Notes under the pieces: model-generated
Database searches by the model: none
What the model was told of the DNA's origin: nothing
What the model saw: the letters and a program-made list of their open reading frames with translations, nothing else
Translations under genes and position numbers: made by a program
Part shown: piece by piece, positions 34,108-43,130 of the stretch
Numbering within the stretch: the stretch's first letter is position 1
Layout of the letters: every line of letters begins with the position of its first letter
Assembly (NCBI GenBank): GCA_937915865.1
Contig: CALGIG010000015.1
Coordinates: 124,001-188,000, forward strand
Length of the DNA stretch: 64,000 bases
Direction: 5' to 3'
DNA from: an uncultured Prolixibacteraceae bacterium
Lineage (GTDB): Bacteria; Bacteroidota; Bacteroidia; Bacteroidales; Prolixibacteraceae

Positions 34108-35601
34108 ATGAAGAATTTGTTTTATATCATTTTTATATGTTGGGGTTGTGTTGCAGTAGCTAATGATACTCCATCAATAAAAGCAAAAATTTCGGTTTCG
34201 CCTGAAATGAAAAATTCGTTTATCAAAAATGGACGGGTAATTTTACGCCTGACAAAAGTCCGTGGAAAAGAACCCCGGAAAGCAGCCGAAATAGCCATTG
34301 GAATTACCGCTTTGAATTGGGAGGCCAAAGCTCCGTTCGTCTTTACATCGAGGGATAAAAATGTATTGGTTTCGGGGAATTTTGATGAAAAAAACAAATC
34401 TGAAATGTGCTATTTTCAGGTGGTTTATAAGCAGAATACTGATGACGGACAGGAAAACGTTCCCGGAAACTTGTTCAGCAAAGTTGATTCTGTAAAGATT
34501 TCAGCCAACATGGATCTGGATATAACCCTTGACCAGCTAATAGCTCCAACAGAAACTGTAAAACATCAGTTTATTAAACCGGTGATGATAAAAAGTCGCT
34601 TGCTTTCTGAGTTTTCGGGGCACGACCGTTTTCTGAAAGCCGCCATTTTGTTGCCATCAGGGTATTTCGACAATCCTGGCAGGTCGTACCCAATTTGTTA
34701 CCGTGCCCCGGGGTTGAATGGCCGCTCGAATAATATCAATGGTTTAATTGCCGAAAAAGAATTTTCCGACTGGTGGTTTTCGAAAGAAGCGCCACAGATT
34801 ATCTATGTTTTTTTAGATTCGCAGGGCCCGTACGGCGACACTTACCAGGTTGATTCTGAAAATAATGGCCCTTGCGGAAAAGCTTTGACCGAAGAACTTA
34901 TTCCTGAAATAGAGCGACAGGTTCATTACGACACGAAAAGTCATTGTCGCTTTTTAACTGGTTATTCAACAGGTGGTTGGATTGCTCTGGGCTTACAGAT
35001 TTTTTATCCTGATTTTTTTGACGGAACATGGTCGTATAGTCCCGATCCGGTTGATTTCGGCCATTTTGGTTTGATTGATATGTATGCTGACGAAAGCATT
35101 TTTTACAACAAGTATGGCTATTTGCAGCCAGGGCGACGTACCATTTATGGCGAACCAACCCGCTCGATGAAAGATTGGATTGCCGCCGAAAATGTGGTGA
35201 GCCGAACCGGAAATTACCTGGTTTCGGGTGGACAATTTGGAGCCTACAACGCGGTTTTCAGTCCGAAAGGCAAAGATGGGTTACCTGCTTTGGCGTTCGA
35301 TCCGTTTACCGGAAAGATTGATCGCGAAGTTGCCAAACAATGGGAAAAGTATGACCTGAAAAAGATACTCGAACGAAATTGGTCATCTTTGGGCCCAAAG
35401 CTTCAGGGGAAAATCTGGATTTGGACAGGCGACATGGATAACTTGTACTCCAATGTGGCTACTCGTTTCCTGAAAGATTTTCTGGATAAAACGGAAAATC
35501 CCAAGTCGGATGCCAAAATATCGTTCACTCCAATGGCCAGCCATTGCCAGGAATGGGATGATAGAAGTGCACTGACACTGATCGGGGCAAAGTTTAAATA
35601 A
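34108..35601 (+). CDS. Secreted alpha/beta-hydrolase esterase (esterase D / CE1-like)
   Basis: The protein has 497 residues. A signal peptide (about 1-19) and an N-terminal beta-rich domain of about 150 residues precede the esterase domain (about 170-495). The nucleophile elbow reads FLTGYSTGGWIALG, with Ser287. The catalytic His is probably in FTPMASHCQEW near the C-terminus. HDRFLKAAILLPSGYF and YPICYRAPGLNG are typical of esterase D-like (PF00756) proteins such as feruloyl and acetylxylan esterases. It likely removes acyl groups from the PUL substrate. It has the same orientation as, and is 41 bp before, the next gene. Confidence 0.75.
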   Translation: MKNLFYIIFICWGCVAVANDTPSIKAKISVSPEMKNSFIKNGRVILRLTKVRGKEPRKAAEIAIGITALNWEAKAPFVFTSRDKNVLVSGNFDEKNKSEMCYFQVVYKQNTDDGQENVPGNLFSKVDSVKISANMDLDITLDQLIAPTETVKHQFIKPVMIKSRLLSEFSGHDRFLKAAILLPSGYFDNPGRSYPICYRAPGLNGRSNNINGLIAEKEFSDWWFSKEAPQIIYVFLDSQGPYGDTYQVDSENNGPCGKALTEELIPEIERQVHYDTKSHCRFLTGYSTGGWIALGLQIFYPDFFDGTWSYSPDPVDFGHFGLIDMYADESIFYNKYGYLQPGRRTIYGEPTRSMKDWIAAENVVSRTGNYLVSGGQFGAYNAVFSPKGKDGLPALAFDPFTGKIDREVAKQWEKYDLKKILERNWSSLGPKLQGKIWIWTGDMDNLYSNVATRFLKDFLDKTENPKSDAKISFTPMASHCQEWDDRSALTLIGAKFK

Positions 35602-35642
35602 CAGGGTTACAGGATATTTATAGCACTTTAATATAAGCAGTT

Positions 35643-37214
35643 ATGAAACGAACGATATTTCTTTTCTTTTTGTTGGTTTCGGGTTTAAGTTTTGCACAAA
35701 ACAAGAGTGAAAAGCTGGTTTATCACTTTATTCAAACCGATGGGCAAGGTAAAATTGTACCCTGGTTCAATCCGGATCCCGGGATATCTTACGATCATAT
35801 CGTCAAAATTGTATGGAACTTTTGGGACACGATGCGCACAGACCTGAATGGTTTGCCATACCATTTAAATCATCAGGTTTGGACCAAAGGTCACAATGAT
35901 CACCGCGGTATTGGCGGCGACCAAATTGCAATGGCTATCTCGTCGTGGCGATTGCTATACGCTTATACTGGGAACGAGCGCATATTGGACAACATAAGGT
36001 TTATGGCCGATTATTACCTGTCGCACTCGCTTACTCCATCTTCCAGTGTGTGGAAAAATCTTCCCTATCCTTATAATACGTTAGTTTATTCGGGTGTTTA
36101 CGATGGCGATATGATTCTTGGGAAAGGTTTTATTCAGCCGGATAAAGCTGGTTCGTTTGGCGCCGAACTGCTGAATGTTTACAAATTAACCGGCAAAAAA
36201 GTTTACCTGGACGCGGCTGTTGATATGGCCAATACACTTTCCGACAGGATTATTCCGGGCGACAATGAGAGGTCTCCGTTACCTTTCAGGGTAAATGCTG
36301 TAACGGGAGAAACAGCTGCTCTGAAAGAAAACGGGAAAGAAATTATAACTTATTCATACACTGCTAACTGGACTGAAACCATGAATTTATTCAAGGGTTT
36401 GGTTGCATTGGGTGAAGACAGTAATGGTTCGTACCAAAAATCGTTTAATACATTGTTGGCTTGGATGAAAAACTACCCGTTGAAAACGAATAAATGGGGG
36501 CCTTTTTTCGAAGATGTTGGTTCATGGTCCGACACTCAAATTAATGCACTAACGTTTATGCGCTTCATTTTCGAAAATAGGGAACTGTTCCCCAATTGGA
36601 AGACTGATTCGCGTGGAATACTCGAATGGGTTTACCGCGAGCTGGGAAACAATAGCTGGGCAAAATACGGGGTTACTGTTAGCAACGAACAAACTTCGTA
36701 TAGGGTTCCGGGGAACAGCCATACAGCCAGGTTAGGCTATTCCGAACTTTTGTATGCTTTTGCCACAGGAGACAAACAGGATTATGAACGTGGAATCCGC
36801 CAGTTAAACTGGGCTACCTACATGGTGAACGACGATGGCGAAAATACTTACCCCAATTCGGGCCAGGAAACCTGGATGACCGATGGTTACGGCGATTATG
36901 TACGTCATTACCTTCGGGCAATGGAAGTATTTCCGGAACTGGCCCCGTCGGGACAAAATCACCTGGTTAAATCCTCGTCGGTTATAAGATATATTCGGTA
37001 CGATGAGATGAAGATTGAATACGATGCTTTTGATAACGGTTCGACTGAAATACTGCGACTGACATCGAAACCCAAAGAAGTTAAAGTTTCAGGAAAAGTA
37101 ATTGCTGAAACCGATAACGACGCAGATAATAGCTGGAACTGGAAATCTTTGGGGAAAGATGGTATTCTCAAAATAGCAAAACATGAAGGGAAAAAAGTTG
37201 AAATAAACCTGTAA
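35643..37214 (+). CDS. Secreted six-hairpin (alpha/alpha) glycosidase- or lyase-like protein, family unrecognised
   Basis: The protein has 523 residues. A signal peptide (MKRTIFLFFLLVSGLSFAQ) is followed by repeated helical hairpins (GGDQIAMAISSWRLLYAYTGNERILDN, GSFGAELLNVYKLTGKKVYLDAAVDMA, NSHTARLGYSELLYAF) that indicate an (alpha/alpha)6 barrel. A small C-terminal beta domain of about 80 residues follows. Candidate catalytic residues lie in HNDHRGIGGDQ and GQETWMTDGYGDYV, but no established motif fits. It could be a GH88/GH105-like hydrolase or a toroid lyase. It ends 1 bp before the next gene, so the two are translationally close. Confidence 0.5.
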   Translation: MKRTIFLFFLLVSGLSFAQNKSEKLVYHFIQTDGQGKIVPWFNPDPGISYDHIVKIVWNFWDTMRTDLNGLPYHLNHQVWTKGHNDHRGIGGDQIAMAISSWRLLYAYTGNERILDNIRFMADYYLSHSLTPSSSVWKNLPYPYNTLVYSGVYDGDMILGKGFIQPDKAGSFGAELLNVYKLTGKKVYLDAAVDMANTLSDRIIPGDNERSPLPFRVNAVTGETAALKENGKEIITYSYTANWTETMNLFKGLVALGEDSNGSYQKSFNTLLAWMKNYPLKTNKWGPFFEDVGSWSDTQINALTFMRFIFENRELFPNWKTDSRGILEWVYRELGNNSWAKYGVTVSNEQTSYRVPGNSHTARLGYSELLYAFATGDKQDYERGIRQLNWATYMVNDDGENTYPNSGQETWMTDGYGDYVRHYLRAMEVFPELAPSGQNHLVKSSSVIRYIRYDEMKIEYDAFDNGSTEILRLTSKPKEVKVSGKVIAETDNDADNSWNWKSLGKDGILKIAKHEGKKVEINL

Positions 37215-37215
37215 T

Positions 37216-38454
37216 ATGAACAAATACCTAAACCTTATTTTACTGATTATTTGCCTGCCATTGCTTCTTCAGTCCAAAAACAATACGCCAATGAAATCCA
37301 TTCAGGATTTTGGTGTTTTGCCTGAAAATAGTGGAACGGTTAATAAATCCAACCTGCAAAAAGCCATCGACTGGGCTTCGCCGCGTGGCGCAGCTTTATT
37401 TGTTGAGCCTACTGATATTCCGTATAAAGTTGACGGTGGAATTATTTTGAAGCAAAATGTTTCGCTCGTTGGTGTGCATGGCCCCGTTGGCCGAGGTACT
37501 TGCAGCGTAGAGAAAAAGCACCCGGTTGGAAGCGTTTTCCAGATTGAAGATGAAAAGAATGCGTTTATAACTGTTGAAGGGGCAACCCAAATCAAGGGAA
37601 TTCAGTTTTGGTACCCGAACCAGTCGTTTGCCGATTCGGCCAAAATTATAAAATACCCGGCAACCATAAAAGCTTCGTCGTCGGTGGTAGTTCAGGGCGT
37701 TACACTTTCGGCGCTTACTTTTTACGGCGAATACCTGGCCATGGATTTTAACACCAGCCGGAATTTCCCCTGTGAACAAATTTTGTTCGAGCATTGTTAT
37801 GGTTTCCCTTTAAGCGGCGAGTTTATCCGCATCGATTACTGCTATGATATTCCTCGTATTCTGCACTGCCACATCAATCCGGCCAACATGCGGTATATCA
37901 ATCGTCCGTTCAATAAACAGGTTATCGATGCCGTTGTCGGGAAAAAGTCGTTTGCTTATTCCATCAATCATACCGATAATGCCCAGGTGATGGATATTTT
38001 TACTTTTGGAACTTATGGTGGAATCTATTTAGGAGCGGCAACCTACGGGCAAATGACCAATTTCAATTTCGATTGCGTGGCTGTAGGCATTCATAAACTG
38101 GGCGATAATTTGAAAAACCGCAACTGGCAGATTTCTCAGGGTTCAATTATAGCCAATACCGGTGAAAGTACTGACAATATCCATCCTATTATAATTGAAG
38201 GTGAGGGACATACTTCGCTGGTGAATGTCGAAGCATTTTCGGGTACCAATTCTGCGCTTTCAACAGTGAAAGGATCAACCGATTATTTATTGGTACGTGG
38301 AAATGATAAGCTGACTGTTTCGATGTACGGTTGCCGGATGTGGGGCTATTTGGGCGCAAAACCGTTGACTGTGGAAAACCCGAATGCTAAAATTCAGGCA
38401 ACCGATTGCTGGGACAAAGATCAAAACCCGTTTAACCTGCATGAACAAAAATGA
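37216..38454 (+). CDS. Right-handed beta-helix protein (pectate lyase 3 / GH28-related)
   Basis: The protein has 412 residues with a signal peptide. SIQDFGVLPENSGTVNKSNLQKAIDWA is the usual start of pectate-lyase-3 and GH28-like helices, where a conserved acidic DFG begins the first coil. Successive coils follow (GGIILKQNVSLVGVHG, ITVEGATQIKGIQFWYP, ASSSVVVQGVTL). The NTD/DD/GHG residues of polygalacturonases are not evident, so a classic GH28 mechanism is unlikely; it may be a lyase, epimerase or binding protein. It overlaps the next start by 4 bp (ATGA). Confidence 0.7.
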   Translation: MNKYLNLILLIICLPLLLQSKNNTPMKSIQDFGVLPENSGTVNKSNLQKAIDWASPRGAALFVEPTDIPYKVDGGIILKQNVSLVGVHGPVGRGTCSVEKKHPVGSVFQIEDEKNAFITVEGATQIKGIQFWYPNQSFADSAKIIKYPATIKASSSVVVQGVTLSALTFYGEYLAMDFNTSRNFPCEQILFEHCYGFPLSGEFIRIDYCYDIPRILHCHINPANMRYINRPFNKQVIDAVVGKKSFAYSINHTDNAQVMDIFTFGTYGGIYLGAATYGQMTNFNFDCVAVGIHKLGDNLKNRNWQISQGSIIANTGESTDNIHPIIIEGEGHTSLVNVEAFSGTNSALSTVKGSTDYLLVRGNDKLTVSMYGCRMWGYLGAKPLTVENPNAKIQATDCWDKDQNPFNLHEQK

Positions 38455-40304
38455 AAAGGATAATTATGAAAAAAATGATTCATTTGATTGCAATAATATC
38501 CTTTCTCGCTTCAATCAATGAAACCCGGGCTCAAGAGAAAGTAGCATATAAGCAGAATTTGGTTTTTTATCCGGCGGCAAATGCATCTTATGTATTAGAT
38601 GGTTATTTAAGCAAACGCATTCAACAATCGATACAGAACTATTTTCTGGAAACACCTGAATCAAGTCCGGCCATTTTACAAATATTGCTCGATAGAGACA
38701 AGTTGCCTGTGCGTAAGCCACTGATGCCATGGGCTGGTGAATTTGCCGGAAAGTACTTAACCGGGGCCGAATTGGTTTACAGGTTGACCCACAATGCAGA
38801 ACTGAAAAAAACGATTGACAAATTCGTTCGCAACCTTATTTCGTGCCAGGAAAGTAATGGTTATTTGGGACCTTTCCCGAAAGAATCGCGCCTGACAGGT
38901 AAGAACTGGGATGTTTGGGGACATTACCATTGTATGTTCGGACTTATGCTTTATTATGAAGACACGCAATATGAACCTGCATTAAAAGCGTGTGAAAGAG
39001 CTGCAGATTTGTTGTGCGAAACTTTTGGCCCTGGAAAACCATCGTTAACCTGCGATGGCGAAGGAGGACAAATGAATATGGCGGTTTGTCATGGCTTAGT
39101 GTTGCTTTACGAAAAGACTGGAATAACAAAGTACCTGGATTTGGCAAATTATATCGTAAATGATGCCTGGAATGAAGAAGGTGCAGGAAAATATCTGCAT
39201 ACTATACTTGCGGGAAAATCTATAATTGATATGCCCAGGCATCGCTGGGAGCCAATTCATGCATGGCAGGTATTGGGTGAATTGTACCGATTGACAGGCG
39301 ATACGATCTATAAAACTGTAATGCAAAAAATATGGCAATATGGTGTTGGTGGGGATCGCCACAATACAGGTGGAATTACTTCAGGAGAAGGATTTACAGG
39401 TTCGCCATATAACAAAGGAGCTATTGAAACCTGTTGTACAGTAGCCTGGACTGCATTTTCAATTGATCTTCTTAAGATTACCGGAAATTCGAAAGTTGCT
39501 GACGAAATTGAATGGAGTACATACAATAGCGCCCTTGGAGCAATTCCTTACAGCGGAAAGGTTTGCGCATATAATGTCCCGATGGATGGAACCCGTGCAT
39601 TTGGCGGCACCGAATTGTCGTGGCAATCGCCAATGGCAGGACCCGATTTGAATTGTTGTGCTGTGAATGCTTACCGTCCTTTGGGAATGATTTCGCAATG
39701 GGGTTTAATGCAATCAGAGGAAGGCCTGGTGGTTAATTTTTACGGCCAGGGAAAAATGTCGGCTCTGTTGCCATCAGGAACTCCAGTTACTGTCAGCCAG
39801 GAAACTGAATATCCCGCCGAAGGATCAGTAAAATTGACACTAAGCCTGAAAAAAACGGAAACATTTACGTTGAAACTACGAGTCCCATTCTGGTCAGAAA
39901 CTACAGGGATAAAAATCAATGGCAAGTCGATTCCAGAAAAAGCAAATCAGGGAACTTATCTTTCGCTCAAACATACATGGAAATCTGGTGACCAAATAGA
40001 GCTAAATCTTGATTTTAAATTCAGATTTTGGAAAGGAGAACAAGATTTTGCAGGAAAAGTCTCTGTTTTCAGAGGCCCCATTTTATATGCTTACGATGCC
40101 CGGTTTAATGATTTTGATCCCTTACAAATTCCGCAACTTGATACTGCTTCTCTGATATTTGAACGACAGATGTTTGATGGGGCAATTGAACCCTGGATTT
40201 TTGGAATATTGAAAGATAAAAATGGGGCCGGTATTAAAGTTTGTGATTTCTCAAGCGCCGGGCAAACAGGTAATCAATATTGTACTTGGCTGCCTTTTAA
40301 ATAG
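38451..40304 (+). CDS. GH127-like (DUF1680) beta-L-arabinofuranosidase
   Basis: The protein has 617 residues. The start ATG overlaps the previous stop; an alternative ATG at 38466 gives a tighter signal peptide (MKKMIHLIAIISFLASINETRAQ). The (alpha/alpha)6 barrel holds family landmarks: GEGGQMNMAVCHGLVLLYE, HRWEPIHAWQVLGELYRLTGD, and the Cys-bearing IETCCTVAWTAFSIDLLKITG. DLNCCAVNAYRPLG follows, corresponding to the zinc-thiolate Cys cluster of GH127. A C-terminal beta-sandwich (about 440-617) ends the protein. Characterised relatives release L-arabinofuranose. The CC-x-x-N motif differs slightly from the usual CCPPN, so specificity may differ. Confidence 0.8.
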   Translation: MKRIIMKKMIHLIAIISFLASINETRAQEKVAYKQNLVFYPAANASYVLDGYLSKRIQQSIQNYFLETPESSPAILQILLDRDKLPVRKPLMPWAGEFAGKYLTGAELVYRLTHNAELKKTIDKFVRNLISCQESNGYLGPFPKESRLTGKNWDVWGHYHCMFGLMLYYEDTQYEPALKACERAADLLCETFGPGKPSLTCDGEGGQMNMAVCHGLVLLYEKTGITKYLDLANYIVNDAWNEEGAGKYLHTILAGKSIIDMPRHRWEPIHAWQVLGELYRLTGDTIYKTVMQKIWQYGVGGDRHNTGGITSGEGFTGSPYNKGAIETCCTVAWTAFSIDLLKITGNSKVADEIEWSTYNSALGAIPYSGKVCAYNVPMDGTRAFGGTELSWQSPMAGPDLNCCAVNAYRPLGMISQWGLMQSEEGLVVNFYGQGKMSALLPSGTPVTVSQETEYPAEGSVKLTLSLKKTETFTLKLRVPFWSETTGIKINGKSIPEKANQGTYLSLKHTWKSGDQIELNLDFKFRFWKGEQDFAGKVSVFRGPILYAYDARFNDFDPLQIPQLDTASLIFERQMFDGAIEPWIFGILKDKNGAGIKVCDFSSAGQTGNQYCTWLPFK

Positions 40305-40337
40305 GAAAACACCGGACAATAAAGGGATTTATAAATA

Positions 40338-42413
40338 ATGACACAGAACAAGCTTATGAAAATATTTACAAAAACGAAGCATTTAATACTGTTTGTTTCA
40401 ATGGTTTTTGGTTTTTCTTTCCTGAAAGCTGGCCCTTCTTCTTTTTCGTTAAAGGAAAACGACATAGAAAAAGTGGAGATTTATATCTCTCCAAACGGGA
40501 ACGATAGTAATTCAGGAACACAACTATCGCCGGTTAAAAGTCTGGAAAAAGCAAAAGAACTCATTCGTTTAGCCCAGCGAAATCAGAACAATTCAGAAAT
40601 TACTATTTGGGTTGAAGATGGTGTTTACCAATTAGATAAGCCAATTGTTTTTACTTCTGAAGATTCAGGGACCGAAAAATGTCCAATTATTATTAAAGCT
40701 TCCGGAGGCGCAGAACCAATTATTACCGGAAGTTGTGGGTTGAAGGATTGGCAGGTTTTGAAAGATAAATCGAAACTGGCAATGTTACCAACAGAAGCGC
40801 GAAACAAAGTTTTTGTAACCGACCTGAAAAGCTTGGGCATTTCGGATTATGGTAATCCGATTGAACCGGGCAACCGGCCCGAGTTGTTTTGTAACGGACA
40901 ACTACAAATACTGGCACGATGGCCAAACAACGGTTTTACCAAGGCTGGCAAGGTAAAAGGTGCAACAGAATTGCCGCCGACTTTTATGAAAAAGAGAGGT
41001 ACCAAAGAAGGTATTTTTGAATATACCAATGATAGACAAAACCATTGGGCTGCTGAAAATGAAGTTTGCTTGGGTGGTTACTGGTTTTGGGATTGGTCCG
41101 ACGAGTTTCAGAAGGTAGCCAAAGTGGACACACTTTCGAAAATACTGGCACTGGCTGAGCCATACCATCATTATGGATTTAAAGATAGTTTGCGCTATTA
41201 TGGGTTGAACTTATTTTGCGAGATTGACCAGCCTGGCGAATGGTATCTCAACCGGGCAGAAGGAAAGCTATACTGGTATCCGCCGGTTGGCGTGAATCCG
41301 AACAAGGCGCAGGTTACACTTTCCGTTTTCAATGCCCCTTTTATGGTCGAGTTGAACGATTGTTCGTTCGTAACGCTTCAGGGACTAACTTTTCAGGAAA
41401 GCCGTGGTAGCGCTGTTTTAATTTCAGGTGGGAAAAATTGTCTGGTGAAAGATTGCCGCTTTGAACGCTTTGGGCGCGACGGAATTCATGTTGTTGATGG
41501 TTCCGGGCACGGAATCTCGGGTTGCCTGATCCGAACGCTGGGCTTTCGTGGAATTGACATGAAAGGTGGAAACCGCAAGACGCTGGAAGCTGCCAATCAT
41601 TTCATAGAGAATACAATTGTTGAGCATTTTTCGCTGTTTAAGCGCACCTACGAACCGGCTGTTTATCTTGATGGATGCGGAATGCGGGTTTCAAACAACC
41701 GGTTCAGGTATTCGTCGTCGTCGGCTATGAGGCTGGAAGGCAACGACTTTACCATCGAATACAACGACATCAGTCATGTTGTGAATGAATCGGACGATCA
41801 GGGAGCGCTCGACATGTGGTACAACCCGTCGTACCGGGGTGTGGTTGTGCGGTATAATCATTGGTCGGACATTACCGGCGGAACCCACAGTGGCGCAGCA
41901 GGAGTTAGGCTCGACGACATGATCTCAGGGGTGCTCATTTTCGGAAACATTTTTGAACGCTCAGGTTCTGTGATTTTTGGCGGAGTGCAGATTCACGGAG
42001 GAAAAGATAATTTGGTGGAAAACAACCTGTTCTATAATTGCAATGCAGCAGTTTCGTTTAGTCGCTGGGGCCTTGAGCGTTGGCAGAAAGAACTGGATAC
42101 GCTGGCTATTCGGAAGAAAATTTACGAGGAAGTAGATATCCGGTCGCCGCAATACCTCAGTAAATATCCCGAATTGAAAACGATTCGGGAGAATGCGGAT
42201 GTGAATATCGTGAAAAACAACCTGATTGTGGATTGTAAGAACCAGTTTCTGCGTAATAAAATGGGTGTTCAGGTGTTGGTAAATAACCCGGTTTTGAAGT
42301 CAAAGAGAAAAACTGTTGTTGAATGTTGTTCTACGAAATTTTTAGCAAAGTACGGTTTAAAGCCCATCCCATTTCAACAAATAGGGCCGAAAAATAATAT
42401 TTGGGATAATTAA
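40338..42413 (+). CDS. Large right-handed parallel beta-helix polysaccharidase-like protein
   Basis: The protein has 691 residues; an internal ATG at 40356 may be the true start ahead of the signal region (LILFVSMVFGFSFLKA). The opening IYISPNGNDSNSGTQLSPVKSLEKAKELIR, then VEDGVYQLDKPIVFT, is the standard entrance of extracellular beta-helix proteins such as GH120- and PL6-like enzymes. Later coils carry HVVDGSGHGISGCLIR, NRFRYSSSSAMRLEGND and IHGGKDNLVENNLFYNC. There is an insertion of about 250 residues between coils. Which catalytic family it belongs to is not clear. It lies 33 bp after the GH127-like gene. Confidence 0.7.
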   Translation: MTQNKLMKIFTKTKHLILFVSMVFGFSFLKAGPSSFSLKENDIEKVEIYISPNGNDSNSGTQLSPVKSLEKAKELIRLAQRNQNNSEITIWVEDGVYQLDKPIVFTSEDSGTEKCPIIIKASGGAEPIITGSCGLKDWQVLKDKSKLAMLPTEARNKVFVTDLKSLGISDYGNPIEPGNRPELFCNGQLQILARWPNNGFTKAGKVKGATELPPTFMKKRGTKEGIFEYTNDRQNHWAAENEVCLGGYWFWDWSDEFQKVAKVDTLSKILALAEPYHHYGFKDSLRYYGLNLFCEIDQPGEWYLNRAEGKLYWYPPVGVNPNKAQVTLSVFNAPFMVELNDCSFVTLQGLTFQESRGSAVLISGGKNCLVKDCRFERFGRDGIHVVDGSGHGISGCLIRTLGFRGIDMKGGNRKTLEAANHFIENTIVEHFSLFKRTYEPAVYLDGCGMRVSNNRFRYSSSSAMRLEGNDFTIEYNDISHVVNESDDQGALDMWYNPSYRGVVVRYNHWSDITGGTHSGAAGVRLDDMISGVLIFGNIFERSGSVIFGGVQIHGGKDNLVENNLFYNCNAAVSFSRWGLERWQKELDTLAIRKKIYEEVDIRSPQYLSKYPELKTIRENADVNIVKNNLIVDCKNQFLRNKMGVQVLVNNPVLKSKRKTVVECCSTKFLAKYGLKPIPFQQIGPKNNIWDN

Positions 42414-42425
42414 TAACGATCAAAA

Positions 42426-43118
42426 ATGGAAAGAATTCAAATAAAACGCTATTGGATTTTTGCACTACTATTGATTCCGCTTCTATGTGGAATCCTGGCC
42501 CTAAATCATTTCGGTTTTCCGTTTAAGGCAGGTGTTGCCGGTTCCGGGATTCTGATTCTTTGGTGGGTTTATTCTGGCGAATTAAAACTTAACCGGGATG
42601 TATTTGCCATTTTCGTGGCTTTTCTGTTTTCGATAATTGGCGATTGGTTTTTATCAAACCGTCATGGTAAAATGTTTCCGTTCATAATGGGAATATCTAT
42701 GTTCTTTATTGCGCACATTGGATATTTTTCATTCGGGTTGATGAATGGTAAACTGAGCCGTATAACCACTTTAATTATATTAGTTGTTGCTGTCCTATTT
42801 TATTATTTTCTGATGTATCCAGGTATTTCTGATCGGATTTTACTGGTTGCTGCCTTTTTATACCTGCTTATTTCATGCTTCTCGCTAAGTGCTGCTATTG
42901 GACTTGAAGGAATCCCGGCTTTTAGATGGTTTTACCTTTTCGGGATTAGCATGGTACTGTTTTCCGACGTAGTTATTGCTTTACGCGAATTTGTGAAATA
43001 TGATGATCTTGATTTCCTGATTCTTCCAACCTACTACCTGGCACAGATAAGTGTAACTGCAGCGCTGATAAGCCGCAACGTATTTGAAGAAAATAAAGTT
43101 ATTCGATATAAATTTTAA
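42426..43118 (+). CDS. YhhN / TMEM86 (lysoplasmalogenase-like) integral membrane protein
   Basis: The protein has 230 residues with about seven to eight transmembrane helices and no signal peptide. Conserved YhhN features are SIIGDWFL, FFIAHIGYFSF, ISMVLFSDVVIALREF and the last helix LILPTYYLAQISVTAALI. Eukaryotic members hydrolyse the vinyl-ether bond of lysoplasmalogens; the bacterial role is unclear. It is embedded between PUL enzyme genes, 12 bp after the beta-helix gene and 12 bp before a metallophosphoesterase, so it is co-transcribed with them. This is an unusual partner for a glycan locus. Confidence 0.8.
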   Translation: MERIQIKRYWIFALLLIPLLCGILALNHFGFPFKAGVAGSGILILWWVYSGELKLNRDVFAIFVAFLFSIIGDWFLSNRHGKMFPFIMGISMFFIAHIGYFSFGLMNGKLSRITTLIILVVAVLFYYFLMYPGISDRILLVAAFLYLLISCFSLSAAIGLEGIPAFRWFYLFGISMVLFSDVVIALREFVKYDDLDFLILPTYYLAQISVTAALISRNVFEENKVIRYKF

Positions 43119-43130
43119 GTTTTCAATATA

